DNA from: a bacterium
GTDB taxonomy: Bacteria > Hydrogenedentota > Hydrogenedentia > Hydrogenedentiales > SLHB01
DNA: 18,780 nucleotides
Direction: 5' to 3'
NCBI GenBank assembly: GCA_024231375.1
Contig: JAAEQP010001636.1
Span: 1 to 18,780, forward strand
Under the pieces are notes generated by a model. The model searched no databases, had not been told where the DNA came from, and worked only from the letters and a program-made list of their open reading frames with translations. The translations under genes and the position numbers were made by a program. This document shows positions 5,936 through 13,971 of the stretch, piece by piece (position 1 is the first letter of the stretch; each line of letters starts with the position of its first letter).

Positions 5936-6871
5936 TCATTGCCGGGGTTGTTGGATCTTACCTTCCTGGCACGCAGCCAGGAGATCCATTGCGCGGTCCA
6001 TCTCGACCGTGAGAGTACCGGAAATCAGGGCTCCTTGCGCCGATGTCCGGACAGGCCACGGTCCCCCTTGCGTCAGGCCGAGGTGGAGTTGCAGGAACGC
6101 CACCGCCCCTCGAAGCATCTCGGACAGCAAGGGGGCGTCGGCCGCATTCAGTGCTTCGCCGTGCAAAGACACCGTCACGTCGTCCTCTCCGGCCGTGAGC
6201 GCGAGGGAAGCCTGCTTCATGCGCCCAGCAATCGGATTGTCCACCGCGCGATCCGCGGGCGGTGCCACCAATGCGATGGCCAAGGGCGCCGAATCGGCCG
6301 GGCCTGAGCGGCCTGCGGGAGCCGCCCGGGCCGGCTTGGCCGCGGCATCGATTATCCGCCATAGCATGAGCGGTTCGGAGCTGATAGCCAGGATACCGGG
6401 TCCACGGAGCGAGGCGGGTCCCAAGAACGCGGCGTAATTCATAGCGCCGGTGTCCTCGTCTTCCCACCCGTGGACGATCTCCCCGCCGTATTCCCGTTCC
6501 TCGTAGACCGCGCTCATCGACACCATGCCGATCAGCTCCTCTTGGGGCCATGCCCCTTTGAGGATGACGGCGCCGTTGCCGCCATCACGTAGTTCGCCCA
6601 CCAAAGCAAAGGCATCGACGTCGCGGAGAAGATTCACGCCGGTGAACCCCTCCAGCGTATCTACGAAGACGTCCAACTCCCGCAGATCGAGAGATTGCCG
6701 AATCCTGCCGTAAAGGTCATGCGATACGAGCCCCTTCACGTCCACGCAGACGACGACTTCCGCGTCATGGGGCACGTACGGGAGGAGTTGGTCCGCCCAA
6801 TCGGCCGCGTGCGCGATCTGTGTCCACAGTACCGCGACGACAATCAGAACCTGCACTCCAGATCGTCTCAT
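5936..6871 (-). CDS. Exported protein of unknown function, first gene of the ECF operon
   Basis: A 311-residue protein with a Sec signal peptide: MRR, a hydrophobic core, and a likely cleavage after AHA at residue 22. The mature part has no membrane segment and no lipobox. It begins with a segment of the type YVPHDAEVVVCVDVKGL and contains a helix-rich middle (FTGVNLLRDVDAFALVGEL) and a linker rich in Ala and Pro around 185-205. The layout resembles secreted proteins of unknown function common in Planctomycetes-like bacteria, but I cannot name a family. AGGAG lies six to seven bases before ATG 6871. The gap of 121 bases to the sigma gene, with a palindrome in it, suggests one transcript. A periplasmic link to the sigma/anti-sigma pair is a guess from position. 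Confidence 0.8.
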   Translation of the reverse strand: MRRSGVQVLIVVAVLWTQIAHAADWADQLLPYVPHDAEVVVCVDVKGLVSHDLYGRIRQSLDLRELDVFVDTLEGFTGVNLLRDVDAFALVGELRDGGNGAVILKGAWPQEELIGMVSMSAVYEEREYGGEIVHGWEDEDTGAMNYAAFLGPASLRGPGILAISSEPLMLWRIIDAAAKPARAAPAGRSGPADSAPLAIALVAPPADRAVDNPIAGRMKQASLALTAGEDDVTVSLHGEALNAADAPLLSEMLRGAVAFLQLHLGLTQGGPWPVRTSAQGALISGTLTVEMDRAMDLLAACQEGKIQQPRQ

Positions 6872-7043
6872 CTCGCTCTCCTTTCACAACAGGCCATCTG
6901 CGCGGCCGTTCGCGGTTGAATGAACTACACCGCTCCGAGGGAGAAGGTTACTTCGCCACGAGACGAGGCCACTGGGATCCGCACTCCGATCCTGGTAGAC
7001 TCGGCTTTCGCGTTGCGTTTCCATGGGAGAAAACGAGGGGTCC

Positions 7044-7397
7044 ATGAATAACGTCCGACTGCAATCCGATTTCTGGGAGTACGTCGATCAACTGGCCGGT
7101 GAGGCACGGATCGTGATTGACCGTCCAAAGGGATCGCGCCATCCCGATTTCCCGAACCTCGTGTATCCCGTCGACTACGGGTATCTGGAGGGGACATCGT
7201 CGCCCGACGGAAACGAAATTGATGTGTGGGTGGGAACGCTCGAACCGAAGCGAGTCATGGGCGTGATCTGCACGGTCGACCTCACCAAGCGCGACTCGGA
7301 GATCAAGGTGCTGCACGGATGTACCGAGGAAGAGGTGGACATGGTCTTCGAGGCCATGAACACCCACGGCATGCGCGGGCTTCTGCTTCTGCGCTAG
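7044..7397 (+). CDS. Short inorganic-pyrophosphatase-like protein
   Basis: A 117-residue cytoplasmic protein of the family I pyrophosphatase fold, shorter than the usual 170-180 residues. It keeps YPVDYGYLEGT (41-51), D55, D60, D79 and D84, which align with E. coli Ppa D65, D70, D97 and D102. N57 stands where Ppa has D67, a residue implicated in activating the attacking water (DGNEID versus DGDPVD). The C-terminal part of the usual enzyme is absent. It may hydrolyse pyrophosphate weakly or act on another phosphoanhydride. ATG 7044 is chosen because GAGGGG lies just upstream; the ATG at 7023 has no ribosome-binding site. A possible extended -10 (TGGTAGACT, 6993-7001) is weak. It converges on the M42 peptidase gene with only 17 bases between stops. 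Confidence 0.85.
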   Translation: MNNVRLQSDFWEYVDQLAGEARIVIDRPKGSRHPDFPNLVYPVDYGYLEGTSSPDGNEIDVWVGTLEPKRVMGVICTVDLTKRDSEIKVLHGCTEEEVDMVFEAMNTHGMRGLLLLR

Positions 7398-7414
7398 TTC
7401 GCGTCCCCGCCACG

Positions 7415-8473
7415 CTACGGGGTGAAGTCCATGCCCGGCCTCAGCGAACACACCCACTCCACCACCAGTTTCACGGCATGCTCCACATCCGAGAGCGCCA
7501 CGATCTCGACGGGCGAGTGAAGGTAGCGCCCTGGCACGCGAATCAGCCCCGTTGCCACGCCGCCCCGAGCCAACTGGATCGCATTGGCATTCGTGGGCGT
7601 ACCGCGGGGTTCCGCCGCCATCTGGTGGGGAATCCCGCGTTTCTTCGCGATGTCCACCAATTGGCGCTCCACGACCGGGTTGATGTTCGGCCCCCGGTGC
7701 AGGACAGGGCCTCGACCGATACGCCGGTCGCCGAACTCGCGGGCCTCGACACCGGGATGGTCGGTGGTCCATCCGAATTCAACGGCCAGGGCCACGTCCG
7801 GGTTCACGGTGTGGGCGCTGGTGCGTGCGCCGCGCATCCCGAGTTCTTCCTGCACCGATGTGACGCAATGGAGCCCGCACCGGATTCGGCGCCGCGCCAG
7901 GCGTCGCATGGCCTCAAGTATCACGAAGCACCCCATCCGGTCGTCGAATCCACGCCCCACCACGTGGTCGTCCATCAGCCGCTCGAATCCTGCATCGACC
8001 GTAATCGCGTCGCCCACCGCAATTGCCCGCTCCGCACGAGCGCGGCCGGTCGCGGCGATGTCGATCCACAGCCGGTGGATGGGTTCGATCTTGCCGCGTT
8101 CCTTGGGTGGGGTAAGATGCGGCGGTTTCCGGCCCACCACGCCGGGCACCGGGCCTCGCCTGCCATGCACCAGCACACGCTGACCGTAGAGCAAGGCCGT
8201 GTCGACGCCGCCTATCGCCCGAAAACTGACGAACCCGTCATCGTCGATGGCGTTGACCATCATGCCGACCTCGTCGATATGGGCATCAAGCAAGACGCGC
8301 GGCGACGCGTCCCCGTTGCGCACAGCGTACTGATTCCCGTGACTATCCTTCCAGACCCGGTCCACGTGCGGCGAAACGTACGCGCGGCACAACGCCTGCG
8401 CCCGCTTCTCGAACCCAGACGGACTCGGCGTATTGACCAACCGCTCCAGAAACGCCAATGATTCCTTTCTCAT
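7415..8473 (-). CDS. M42-family metallo-aminopeptidase (FrvX/endoglucanase-M type)
   Basis: A 352-residue cytoplasmic peptidase, the family's usual length; M42 enzymes form tetrahedral dodecamers that trim peptides with two metal ions. Expected ligands and catalytic residues are visible: H65 in DAHIDEVG, D177 in GRGFDDRMG, E209/E210 in SVQEELGMRG, and H319 in RYLHSPVE. The second-metal Asp usually found in a VDVTxAxD pattern is E232 here (VEFGWTTDHPG), a conservative change that might alter metal preference. Some homologues are mislabelled endoglucanase. ATG 8473 has GGGAGG six bases upstream; the longer frame extends into the divergent promoter region and is rejected. The gene is divergent from the exported hydrolase at 8677. 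Confidence 0.93.
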   Translation of the reverse strand: MRKESLAFLERLVNTPSPSGFEKRAQALCRAYVSPHVDRVWKDSHGNQYAVRNGDASPRVLLDAHIDEVGMMVNAIDDDGFVSFRAIGGVDTALLYGQRVLVHGRRGPVPGVVGRKPPHLTPPKERGKIEPIHRLWIDIAATGRARAERAIAVGDAITVDAGFERLMDDHVVGRGFDDRMGCFVILEAMRRLARRRIRCGLHCVTSVQEELGMRGARTSAHTVNPDVALAVEFGWTTDHPGVEAREFGDRRIGRGPVLHRGPNINPVVERQLVDIAKKRGIPHQMAAEPRGTPTNANAIQLARGGVATGLIRVPGRYLHSPVEIVALSDVEHAVKLVVEWVCSLRPGMDFTP

Positions 8474-8592
8474 GCACGGCCTCCCTCTTGCCCGTACCGC
8501 CCAGTATCCCACACGCAACGTGGCACGGCAACCGGCGCACCCCATCCAAATCAGTCCGTATTGCTCCGAGGCCGACGTCCGCAGGGTCCCGC

Positions 8593-8614
8593 GTGTCAGC
8601 ACGGGGGTTGACAC
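8593..8614. promoter_or_regulatory. Dyad overlapping the -35 box, candidate operator
   Basis: GTGTCA-N10-TGACAC is a perfect 6-bp inverted repeat. Its right arm lies on the TTGACA -35 of the promoter ahead of the exported hydrolase gene. A repressor bound there would block that promoter and could also affect the divergent M42 gene. No regulator gene is adjacent. Confidence 0.35.
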
Positions 8615-8637
8615 ACACGCGTGAGGGGGAGCATAAC
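8608..8637 (+). promoter_or_regulatory. Sigma-70-type promoter for the exported hydrolase fusion
   Basis: A perfect TTGACA (8608-8613) is followed after 18 bases by CATAAC (8632-8637; 4 of 6 to TATAAT). Transcription would begin near 8644, about 33 bases before ATG 8677. Confidence 0.5.
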
Positions 8638-8676
8638 GGCGGACACGTGGCGCGAACCGATAGGAGACCTATAGAC

Positions 8677-11448
8677 ATGGGGGAGTTATCGCGGATTGCC
8701 CTCGTTGTGACCATCGCATGTGCATGCACGCTCTTCCGCCCACACGTCTCATCCGCCGAGACCGTGTTTCCCAACGCCTCGTGGGCCCATCGCGATCCCG
8801 CCGAGCTTAACGTGGATGCGGCCGCGCTGGACCAGGTGGCACACGCCCTGAGCGGCCGTGGGTGTGTCATCAAGGACGGATGGGTGGTCAAGGAATGGGG
8901 CGACCAAGCCGAGGTGTGCGACTGGCTGTCCTCGGCGAAGCCGGTGCTGAGTACGTTGCTCTTCTTCGCCGTCGAGGAAGGACTCGTGAAAGATGTGGAC
9001 CAGCCCATCGCGGATTTCGAATGGGGTCTGCGGCCCAGGCATCGCGGGATCACCTTCCGACACTTGGGCGCCATGAGCAGCGGATACGCCCGTCCGGAGG
9101 GTGCCGGCGAGGCATGGGCATACAACGACTTCGCCATCCAACTCTACCAGAAGACCCTGTTCGACAAGGTCTACAAGACCCACGGCAACAATGTCGCTTG
9201 GACCCCTCTGCGGCTCGGCGCCTTGGGATTCCGCGACGGCCCGAAGTTCAGCAACAAACACCGGTTGAAGGCGTCGGTGCGCGACTTCGCGCGTATCGCG
9301 TGGTTCTGGTGCCATGAAGGCAACTGGAACGGACGCCAAGTGCTGCCCAAGCGTTACTTCAATGAATACATGCGCCATCAAACCCCAGAAGACCTCCCTC
9401 AAACTGCCCGGACAGGCACGGACGACGACTATCTGGGCATTGGATCCTATGGCGGCGGTTCGGACCACTTCAGCGAAGCAGGACCCGGCATCTACGGGTT
9501 CAACTGGTGGTTCAATGACACGGGTCGCCTCCACCCGGACGCCGTGACGTGGCCGGACGCACCGCGGGATACGGTGATGTCCATTGGCGCGCGCGGCAAC
9601 TGCGCCGCTTTCGTACCCAGCCTCAACGCCGCGCTCATCTGTGCCGACGGGGATTGGGGCAAAGTAGCAGGTGGAGACAGAGATGCGAAGATGAATCAAG
9701 TGCTCAAGCGCTTCGCGACTGCCTGCGGATACCGGTCGCCCTCCATCGGAATCAGTGGAGATCTCGCCAAGTGGGCGCCGGTTACCATCGATTTTCATGG
9801 CCCCTTCTCAGAGGCTTCCGGCACCGATCCCAATCCGTTCCTCGACTTCCGGTTGCAGGTCGGCTTCGTATCGCCGTCGGGACAGACATTCGATGTGCCG
9901 GGTTTCTTTGCGGGCGACGGCAACGGGGCACTGGCCGGTGACGTGTGGCAGGTCGTGTTTTCACCCGATGAAATCGGTCAATGGCGATTCACAGCTTCAT
10001 TCCGCGCAGGAACCAATGTGGCCGTCAGCCTGGATCCCAACGAAGGAGAACCCGCCGCATTTGATGGCATGGCGGGGCGGTTCCTTGTGTCGCCACACAG
10101 TTCGGAAGCGCCGGGATTCTACCGATGGGGCCGGCTCGAGTATGTTGGGGACCACTATCTGAAGTTCAGGGACGGTCCGTACTGGTTGAAGGGCGGCACG
10201 GACAGCCCCGAGGATCTCCTCGCCTACACGGGATTCCTCAACACACCGGGTCGAAAGCATGCCTATGCGGCCCACGTGCGCGACTGGAACGACGGAGATC
10301 CGAGCTGGGACGACGGACAAGGCAAGGGCATCATTGGAGCCCTGAACTACCTGGCTTCGATGGACGTCAATAGCATCTATTTCCTCGTGATGAATATCGG
10401 GGGCGACGGCAAGAATGTATCCCCCTATCTGAACCCCATTGTCCGAGAAGGCAGCCCGGACAACGACAACGTCCATCTTGACCTTGCCAAGCTCCGCCAG
10501 TGGGACATCGTGTTCAGACACGCCCAGCGGCTTGGCATCATGCTGCACATCGTGCTGAACGAGGCGGAGGAACCCAACAAACGCGAACTGGACAACGGCG
10601 GGCTGGGTACCGAACGCAAATTGTATTACCGGGAACTGGCGGCGCGCTTCGGTCACTACCCGGCTCTCCAATGGAATCTATGCGAGGAATACAATCTCAA
10701 ACTCAAACTCGATCCCGGCCTTGTGCGGGAGTTCGCTCAGTACCTCCGAAGCGTCGACCCCTATCGGCATCCCATCACGGTGCATCACGCGGGCAACGTA
10801 AGCAACGCATGGACGCCCTTCCTGGGCGACTCTCTGTTCACCGTGACCTCGTTTCAAGTGAACAAGAAGGTGAGTCACGTGGTGGAGACGTGGCGCGCGA
10901 AATCGAAGGCGGCGGGCGTCCCTCTTGTAATTGGCATGGACGAATTCTTTCCCGACAAGACGCACGATGCCAATGTGGACCGCCATCGTCGCGAATACCT
11001 GTGGCCCGTGTACTTGTCCGGCGGCCAGATCGAATTCATACTCGAAGAGCTTCTCAAAGTGGAGGATTTTCGCAACTATGAACGGCTCTGGGAGTTCATG
11101 GCCCACGCCAGAAGATTCATGGAGGAAAACCTCCCCTTCTGGGAAATGCAGCCCGCGGACGACCTGCTCACGGGCGAATCGGAGTTCACCGGCAAGAACA
11201 GCATCGTTGCAGGCCAAGTGTTCGCCAAAGCAGGCGAGTGCTATGCCGTATACCTCCCGGTCGCCGAACAAACCGGCTTGCTTGACCTCACGAACGCTTC
11301 AGGAACGTTTGTGATGCGGTGGTTCAATCCGCGGTCCGGCGCGTTTGAGGGGGCGGCGTCCTCCCTCGAAGGAGACAAGCAGATTCCGTTGGGGCCTCCC
11401 CCGGCCGACGCGTCAGAGGATTGGGTGGTCCTTCTCGGGCGTCAGTGA
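8677..11448 (+). CDS. Exported fusion: serine beta-lactamase-like hydrolase plus DUF5060/DUF4038-type glycoside hydrolase
   Basis: A 923-residue exported protein. A Sec signal peptide ends after VSSA (residue 27). Residues 32-345 resemble class C beta-lactamase/serine-esterase proteins: S85-S-A-K88 (SxxK), Y149-N-D (second motif) and GARGN at 304-308 near the third motif. Residues 369-472 match DUF5060, a beta-sandwich found before glycosidases (FHGPF, GFVSPSG, PGFFAGDG, GQWRF). Residues 485-825 look like a TIM-barrel glycosidase of the DUF4038/apiosidase-like group, with the acid/base candidate in QWNLCEEYN (E670/E671) and a nucleophile candidate E756 in GMDEF. Residues 839-921 form the C-terminal beta domain often found in that group. 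The substrate is unknown; plant or algal polysaccharide carrying acyl groups is a guess. Start ATG 8677 follows GGAG by ten bases and precedes the signal peptide. It appears to be transcribed alone. Confidence 0.88.
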   Translation: MGELSRIALVVTIACACTLFRPHVSSAETVFPNASWAHRDPAELNVDAAALDQVAHALSGRGCVIKDGWVVKEWGDQAEVCDWLSSAKPVLSTLLFFAVEEGLVKDVDQPIADFEWGLRPRHRGITFRHLGAMSSGYARPEGAGEAWAYNDFAIQLYQKTLFDKVYKTHGNNVAWTPLRLGALGFRDGPKFSNKHRLKASVRDFARIAWFWCHEGNWNGRQVLPKRYFNEYMRHQTPEDLPQTARTGTDDDYLGIGSYGGGSDHFSEAGPGIYGFNWWFNDTGRLHPDAVTWPDAPRDTVMSIGARGNCAAFVPSLNAALICADGDWGKVAGGDRDAKMNQVLKRFATACGYRSPSIGISGDLAKWAPVTIDFHGPFSEASGTDPNPFLDFRLQVGFVSPSGQTFDVPGFFAGDGNGALAGDVWQVVFSPDEIGQWRFTASFRAGTNVAVSLDPNEGEPAAFDGMAGRFLVSPHSSEAPGFYRWGRLEYVGDHYLKFRDGPYWLKGGTDSPEDLLAYTGFLNTPGRKHAYAAHVRDWNDGDPSWDDGQGKGIIGALNYLASMDVNSIYFLVMNIGGDGKNVSPYLNPIVREGSPDNDNVHLDLAKLRQWDIVFRHAQRLGIMLHIVLNEAEEPNKRELDNGGLGTERKLYYRELAARFGHYPALQWNLCEEYNLKLKLDPGLVREFAQYLRSVDPYRHPITVHHAGNVSNAWTPFLGDSLFTVTSFQVNKKVSHVVETWRAKSKAAGVPLVIGMDEFFPDKTHDANVDRHRREYLWPVYLSGGQIEFILEELLKVEDFRNYERLWEFMAHARRFMEENLPFWEMQPADDLLTGESEFTGKNSIVAGQVFAKAGECYAVYLPVAEQTGLLDLTNASGTFVMRWFNPRSGAFEGAASSLEGDKQIPLGPPPADASEDWVVLLGRQ

Positions 11449-11540
11449 TGCACCGCCGGCCAAGGGCTTCTCCCGGCCACGGCATCGCACAATCTCTGTA
11501 TCCCGCCCCGTCCTTATCGCCTCATCGCTCCGCCTGCCAA

Positions 11541-11570
11541 TTGAAGCCAACGCGCAACGAGTGATACCAT
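11541..11570 (+). promoter_or_regulatory. Sigma-70-type promoter for the nucleotide-sugar operon
   Basis: TTGAAG (11541-11546) and TACCAT (11565-11570) are separated by 18 bases. Transcription would begin near 11577, 36 bases before ATG 11613. The matches are moderate (5 of 6 and 4 of 6). No clear terminator for the upstream gene was seen in 11449-11540. Confidence 0.4.
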
Positions 11571-11612
11571 ACGATCTTGGCTGGACCTATACCTTTGGGC
11601 GGTGAACTACTT

Positions 11613-12920
11613 ATGAAGATCACGATAGCGGGTACGGGATATGTGGGGCTTGTGGTGGGCACGGGACTGGCCGAGAACGGCCACAGCGTGACCTGCGTGG
11701 ATCGCGATGCGGAAATCATCGGACAGCTTCGAGAGGGCGAGCTGCCCATCTACGAACCGGGTCTCGAGGAACTGGTAGCGCGCAATCTCGAAGAAGAGCG
11801 GCTCCGGTTCACGACCGACCTGGCGGAAGGCGTCGCCGACGCGCTGCTGGTGTTCGTGTGCGTGGGTACGCCGACCAACGGCGACGGGGCCATGGACGTG
11901 TCCGGCGTGTTCGAGGTGGTCGAGGAAGTGGCGCAGGCCATGACCGGCTACCGGATCATCGTGCTGAAGAGCACATGTCCGGTGGGCACCACCGAGAAGG
12001 TCCGGGAACGCATGGCCACGCTCACGGATCATCCCTTTGACGTGGTCGTCAACCCCGAGTTTCTGAAAGAAGGCGCGGCCGTGGACGATTTCATGCGGCC
12101 GGACCGTGTGGTGGTCGGCTGCGACGATGTCCGCGTGGAAGAGATCATGAAGGAGTTGTACGCGCCCTTCCTGCGAACCGGCAAGCCCTTCATCCTGACC
12201 AGCATCCGCAGCGCCGAGTTGTCCAAATTCGCCGTGAACGCCATGCTGGCCTCGCGCATCTCGCTCATGAACGAGTTGGCCGGCATCTGCCGGGCCGTGG
12301 GCGCGGATATCGGGGAAGTCTCCCACAGCCTCGCGTCGGACGAGCGTATCGGCTCCTCGTTCCTGTTCCCCGGCATCGGATTCGGGGGATCCTGTCTGCC
12401 CAAAGACGTCATCAGTGTCGCCCAGATGGCGCGCGAGGCGGGTGTCGACTCGGACATGCTGGACGCCATCACCGCCGTGAACGAGCGGCAGCAGCGGCAG
12501 TTCGCCGAGCGAATCCTGGAGTTCTACGGCGACGCCATCGCCGAGAAACACATCGCCCTCTGGGGCGCCACGTTCAAACCGCGTACCGACGACCTGCGGG
12601 GCGCCCCCGCGTTGAAGGTGTTGGACGCGCTGCTGGCGGCCGGTGCATCGGTCAGCGTGTACGATCCCGTGGCGGGGCCAAAACTCACCGCGTTGTACGG
12701 CGACCGCATTACGGTGGTGCCCAAATGCTATACGGCCTTGGACGGCGCCGACGGCCTTGCCATCGCCACGGAATGGAACGAGTTCCGGCGGCCCGATTAT
12801 GACCGGATGGCCGAATTGATGCGCGAGAAAGTGATTTTCGACGGCCGAAACCTATACACGCCGAAGGTCCTCGCGAGGAGCGGGTTCCGCTACTTCAGCG
12901 TGGGTCGGCCAACGGTATAG
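11613..12920 (+). CDS. ugd: UDP-glucose 6-dehydrogenase
   Basis: A 435-residue cytoplasmic enzyme that oxidises UDP-glucose to UDP-glucuronate with two NAD+. The N-terminal Rossmann fold has G7-T-G9-YV-G12 and D30 for NAD binding. Other family motifs are VCVGTP, STCPVGTT, NPEFLKEG, K205 and N209 in SKFAVNAML, and the catalytic C261 in GFGGSCLPKDV. The C-terminal UDP-binding domain (WGATFKPRTDDLRGAPAL) is complete. ATG 11613 has GGTGA seven bases upstream. It is first of three genes; its product is the substrate of the next enzyme, UDP-glucuronate decarboxylase, so the operon would supply UDP-glucuronate and UDP-xylose for surface polysaccharide or glycosylation. GDP-mannose dehydrogenase is a related family, but the context favours UDP-glucose. 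Confidence 0.93.
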   Translation: MKITIAGTGYVGLVVGTGLAENGHSVTCVDRDAEIIGQLREGELPIYEPGLEELVARNLEEERLRFTTDLAEGVADALLVFVCVGTPTNGDGAMDVSGVFEVVEEVAQAMTGYRIIVLKSTCPVGTTEKVRERMATLTDHPFDVVVNPEFLKEGAAVDDFMRPDRVVVGCDDVRVEEIMKELYAPFLRTGKPFILTSIRSAELSKFAVNAMLASRISLMNELAGICRAVGADIGEVSHSLASDERIGSSFLFPGIGFGGSCLPKDVISVAQMAREAGVDSDMLDAITAVNERQQRQFAERILEFYGDAIAEKHIALWGATFKPRTDDLRGAPALKVLDALLAAGASVSVYDPVAGPKLTALYGDRITVVPKCYTALDGADGLAIATEWNEFRRPDYDRMAELMREKVIFDGRNLYTPKVLARSGFRYFSVGRPTV

Positions 12921-12960
12921 GGCCTTCACGAGAAGGCTGAGGGGCCTTCACGAGAAGGCC
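12921..12960. repeat. Two tandem hairpin units between ugd and the decarboxylase gene
   Basis: GGCCTTCACGAGAAGGC occurs at 12921-12937 and again at 12943-12959, a period of 22 bases. Each copy folds as (G)GCCTTC-ACGA-GAAGGC(C); the second is a perfect 7-bp stem. They begin directly after the ugd stop codon and end 26 bases before the next start. They may set relative mRNA stability or translation in the operon. There is no T-run. Confidence 0.75.
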
Positions 12961-12986
12961 TTCGACCGATGAGGATGGACAAGTAC

Positions 12987-13934
12987 ATGAGCACAGTTCT
13001 GATTGCAGGCGGCGCGGGGTTTCTCGGCTCGCACCTGTGCGACCGGCTACTCAGAGAGGGGCACCACGTCGTCGCCGTGGACAATTTCATCACGGGCCGC
13101 CGCGAGAATGTGGCCCATCTCCTCGACCATGACCGGTTCCGCCTGATCGAACACGACGTCTCGGAACCGCTGGACGTGGACGGCGATGTGGACTTCGTCA
13201 TGCACATGGCGTCGCCCGCCAGCCCGCAGGACTTCAAACGCATCCCCTTCGAGACACTTCGCGCCGGGTCGTTCGCCACCCACGCGCTGTTGGAACTGGC
13301 CCGCGCGAAGAGCGCCCGCTTCTTCCTGGCCAGTACGTCCGAAATCTATGGTGATCCCCCCCCCGAGCAGCACCCTCAGCGCGAGGAGTACTGGGGTAAC
13401 GTCAATACGGTGGGCGACCGTAGCGTCTACGACGAAGCGAAACGCTACGCCGAGGCCGTGACCATGGCCTATCATCGCGAATACGGGCTGGAAACGCGGA
13501 TCGTGCGCATCTTCAACACCTACGGACCCCGCATGCGGCCGGAAGACGGCCGGGTGGTGACGAACTTCGTCCGCCAAGCCCTGGCCGGAGAACCGCTGAC
13601 CCTCTACGGCGACGGATCGCAGACGCGGAGTTTCTGTTATGTCAGCGATTTGGTGGATGGCCTCTACCGGCTGCTCATGTCGGATGAAGCGATGCCGACC
13701 AACGTGGGGAACCCGGTTGAGCGTTCCGTGCGCGACTTGGCCGAGATTGTTGTGCGCATGACCGGCAGCGCGAGCGTCATCACCGAGATTCCGGAGCCGT
13801 TCCGGGACGACCCACGCCAACGGCGCCCCGACATCTCCAAAGCCAAACGCGTGCTGGGATGGGAACCGAAAGTGGCACTCGAGGACGGTCTCAAACTCAC
13901 TATCGACCATATGCGGCAGGAGCTCGGCGCGTAG
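12987..13934 (+). CDS. uxs: UDP-glucuronate decarboxylase (UDP-xylose synthase)
   Basis: A 315-residue extended short-chain dehydrogenase that converts UDP-glucuronate to UDP-xylose with bound NAD+. It shows the Rossmann motif [10 protein letters not shown] (8-17), MASPASP, the TSEIYGDP motif (S118/E119), catalytic Y148-xxx-K152 in [21 protein letters not shown], and the C-terminal [13 protein letters not shown] that marks this family. ATG 12987 gives the typical short N-terminus before the Rossmann strand. ATGs at 12969 and 12975 are in frame and cannot be excluded; the ribosome-binding site is not decisive. A run of nine C bases (13356-13364) encodes extra Pro residues after GDP. It lies between ugd and the phosphohexomutase gene, matching the pathway order. 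Confidence 0.93.
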   Translation: MSTVLIAGGAGFLGSHLCDRLLREGHHVVAVDNFITGRRENVAHLLDHDRFRLIEHDVSEPLDVDGDVDFVMHMASPASPQDFKRIPFETLRAGSFATHALLELARAKSARFFLASTSEIYGDPPPEQHPQREEYWGNVNTVGDRSVYDEAKRYAEAVTMAYHREYGLETRIVRIFNTYGPRMRPEDGRVVTNFVRQALAGEPLTLYGDGSQTRSFCYVSDLVDGLYRLLMSDEAMPTNVGNPVERSVRDLAEIVVRMTGSASVITEIPEPFRDDPRQRRPDISKAKRVLGWEPKVALEDGLKLTIDHMRQELGA

Positions 13935-13971
13935 ACGGACGACTGCGGCAGTGCGGAAGGAGCGACAGGAC

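Noticed and set aside
7405..7422. CCCCG-N8-CGGGG hairpin between the convergent pyrophosphatase and M42 genes as a terminator
   Set aside because: The stem is only five base pairs, the loop is eight bases, it overlaps the M42 stop codon, and there is no T-run.
8716..8730. Cys residues in the signal peptide of the hydrolase fusion as a lipobox
   Set aside because: The bases before each Cys do not give an L-[AS]-[GA]-C pattern, and a normal signal peptidase I site (VSSA) follows.
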